Part shown: positions 7,918 through 9,006 of the stretch, one piece after another
How positions within the stretch are numbered: position 1 is the stretch's first letter
How the letters are laid out: the number at the start of each line of letters is the position of its first letter
Assembly (NCBI GenBank): GCA_937960755.1
Contig: CALGOL010000578.1
Coordinates: forward strand, 1-9,006
Length of the DNA stretch: 9,006 nucleotides
From: an uncultured Azospirillum sp.
GTDB taxonomy: Bacteria > Pseudomonadota > Alphaproteobacteria > Azospirillales > Azospirillaceae
Direction: 5' to 3'
Position numbers and translations under genes: made by a program
The notes under the pieces: generated by a model
The model's database searches: none
Told to the model about the DNA's origin: nothing
What the model saw: the letters and a program-made list of their open reading frames with translations, nothing else

Positions 7918-9006
7918 ACGGCCGGTTGGCGACGTCGGTTTTCGCCGCCGGCGTCGGGGCGACTGGCGCGCCCGGCTGAATTTTCTGCAAGCCCGTCACC
8001 ACCACCCGCTCGCCGGGCGAGAGCCCGCCTTCAACGCGCCATTCGCCGCCCACCGCGCCGCCGACCTGCACCGGTCGCGGCTGCACGGTGTTGTCGGCGC
8101 CGACCACCCACACCATCGCCGAGCCGTCCGGGTTGCGGATCAAAGCCGGCTGCGGGATGAGCAGCGCCTGTTTGAGCGTCCCCTGCTCCACCCGCGCCCG
8201 GACGAATTGACCGGGAAGCAGTTCTTGGCGCGGATTGGCGAATTCGGCGCGCAACTGCACCATGCCGGTGGACGGATCGACGGTGACGTCGGTGAATTTC
8301 AGTTGGCCCGCCGTGGGCAGAACGCCGCCGTCGTCCGACAGCAGGCGCACGACGGCCGGCGCATCCGGTGCATTTCCCGCCGCCGCCGCGGTCGCCCGCA
8401 GACGGGCCAGTTCGGCGCTCGACTGATTGAGGTCGACGAATATCGGGTCAAGCTGGGTGATGGTCGCCATGGCCGACGTCTGATTGGCGGTCACCAGCGC
8501 GCCCTCGGTGACGCTGGATTTGCCGATGCGGCCGGCGATGGGGGCGTAAACCTTGGTGAAGTCCACATTGATGCGGGCGGTCTGCACCGCGGCTTGGGCC
8601 ACCAGTATTTGCGCCTTGGCCTGATCCAGCGTCGCCACCACGTCGTCATAGTCCTGACGCGACACCGCGTTGATCTTCACCAGATCGGCGTAGCGGGCGG
8701 CCTTGGCTTCGACCGACTTCAAATTGGCCCGGGCCTTGGCGAGATCGGCTTCGGCGCTCTGCGCCGCCGCCTGATAGGTCGCCGGGTCGATTTGATAAAG
8801 CTGCTGGCCGGCCTCCACCGCCCCGCCTTCTTCAAACAAGCGCTTCAGCACGATGCCGCTGACTTGCGGCCGCACCTCCGCCACCCGGTATGGAACCGCC
8901 CGCCCCGACAATTCCGCCGCCAGCGGCAGGTCGCGCGGTTCGACCGTCGTCACCGTGACCCCGACCGCGCCGGGCGCGCCGGGGCCGCCGTCGCCCATCG
9001 GCTGGG
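7916..9006 (-). CDS. acrA: RND efflux periplasmic adaptor (membrane fusion protein, AcrA/MexA family), 5' end cut by the window
   Basis: This adaptor bridges the inner-membrane pump and outer-membrane channel. Residues below are numbered from the in-frame ATG at 8998. The domain order is that of AcrA: first lipoyl half (about 40-72, VRPQVSGIVLKRLFEEGG), a coiled-coil alpha-hairpin (about 74-145, rich in Ala, Glu, Lys and Gln), second lipoyl half (about 148-180, YAPIAGRIGKSSVTEGALV), a beta-barrel (about 185-270), and the membrane-proximal domain (about 275-345). The C-terminus is a Pro/Ala-rich tail. The ATG at 8998 is probably internal: the frame stays open to the window edge, and no signal peptide or lipobox is visible before the Gly/Pro-rich linker, so some 20-40 residues should lie beyond base 9006. 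The stop is TAA at 7918-7916, 13 bases before the pump gene. The neighbouring pump and channel make the role secure; substrate is unknown. Confidence 0.94.
   Translation of the reverse strand, partial: QPMGDGGPGAPGAVGVTVTTVEPRDLPLAAELSGRAVPYRVAEVRPQVSGIVLKRLFEEGGAVEAGQQLYQIDPATYQAAAQSAEADLAKARANLKSVEAKAARYADLVKINAVSRQDYDDVVATLDQAKAQILVAQAAVQTARINVDFTKVYAPIAGRIGKSSVTEGALVTANQTSAMATITQLDPIFVDLNQSSAELARLRATAAAAGNAPDAPAVVRLLSDDGGVLPTAGQLKFTDVTVDPSTGMVQLRAEFANPRQELLPGQFVRARVEQGTLKQALLIPQPALIRNPDGSAMVWVVGADNTVQPRPVQVGGAVGGEWRVEGGLSPGERVVVTGLQKIQPGAPVAPTPAAKTDVANRP

Noticed and set aside
3266..9006. A functional link between formate oxidation and the efflux pump, as a new combined system.
   Set aside because: The two gene groups are convergent, share no promoter, and each is complete in the usual sense for its own well-known family. 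Adjacency alone does not support a joint role.

Overview
The window is a densely coding, very GC-rich stretch of a Gram-negative bacterial chromosome. Codons are strongly biased to G or C at the third position. An outer-membrane lipoprotein channel and an NAD-linked molybdenum formate dehydrogenase together suggest a proteobacterium, most likely an alphaproteobacterium. That placement is inferred from gene content and base composition, not from a marker gene.

The left third (1 to 3265, plus strand) is the end of a formate dehydrogenase operon. It holds the 3' part of fdsB, the flavin/NAD-binding subunit, followed by the whole of fdsA, the molybdopterin catalytic subunit. The two are joined by an ATGA stop/start overlap. 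FdsA keeps every expected cofactor ligand: one 2Fe-2S cluster, a His-Cys cluster, two ferredoxin-type 4Fe-4S clusters, the 4Fe-4S cluster of the molybdenum domain, and a Cys-His pair at the active site. Together the subunits would oxidise formate to CO2 in the cytoplasm and pass electrons to NAD+. The maturation gene fdsC (fdhD family) and the small subunit gene fdsD, which follow fdsA in well-known operons, are not here.

The right two thirds (3278 to 9006, minus strand) are one tripartite RND efflux operon, read right to left. It holds a periplasmic adaptor (AcrA family, 5' end outside the window), an inner-membrane proton/drug antiporter (AcrB/HAE1 family, complete), and an outer-membrane lipoprotein channel (NodT/OprM family, complete). 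The adaptor and pump genes are 13 bases apart, and pump and channel overlap by ATGA, so the three products are probably made together. No regulator of the pump is in the window; it could lie beyond base 9006.

The two operons converge with only 12 bases between their stop codons. A GC-rich hairpin there overlaps the end of the channel gene and probably helps end transcription. No RNA gene, mobile element, CRISPR array or long intergenic region was seen, and the window looks like ordinary, well-conserved metabolic and efflux genes rather than a new system.
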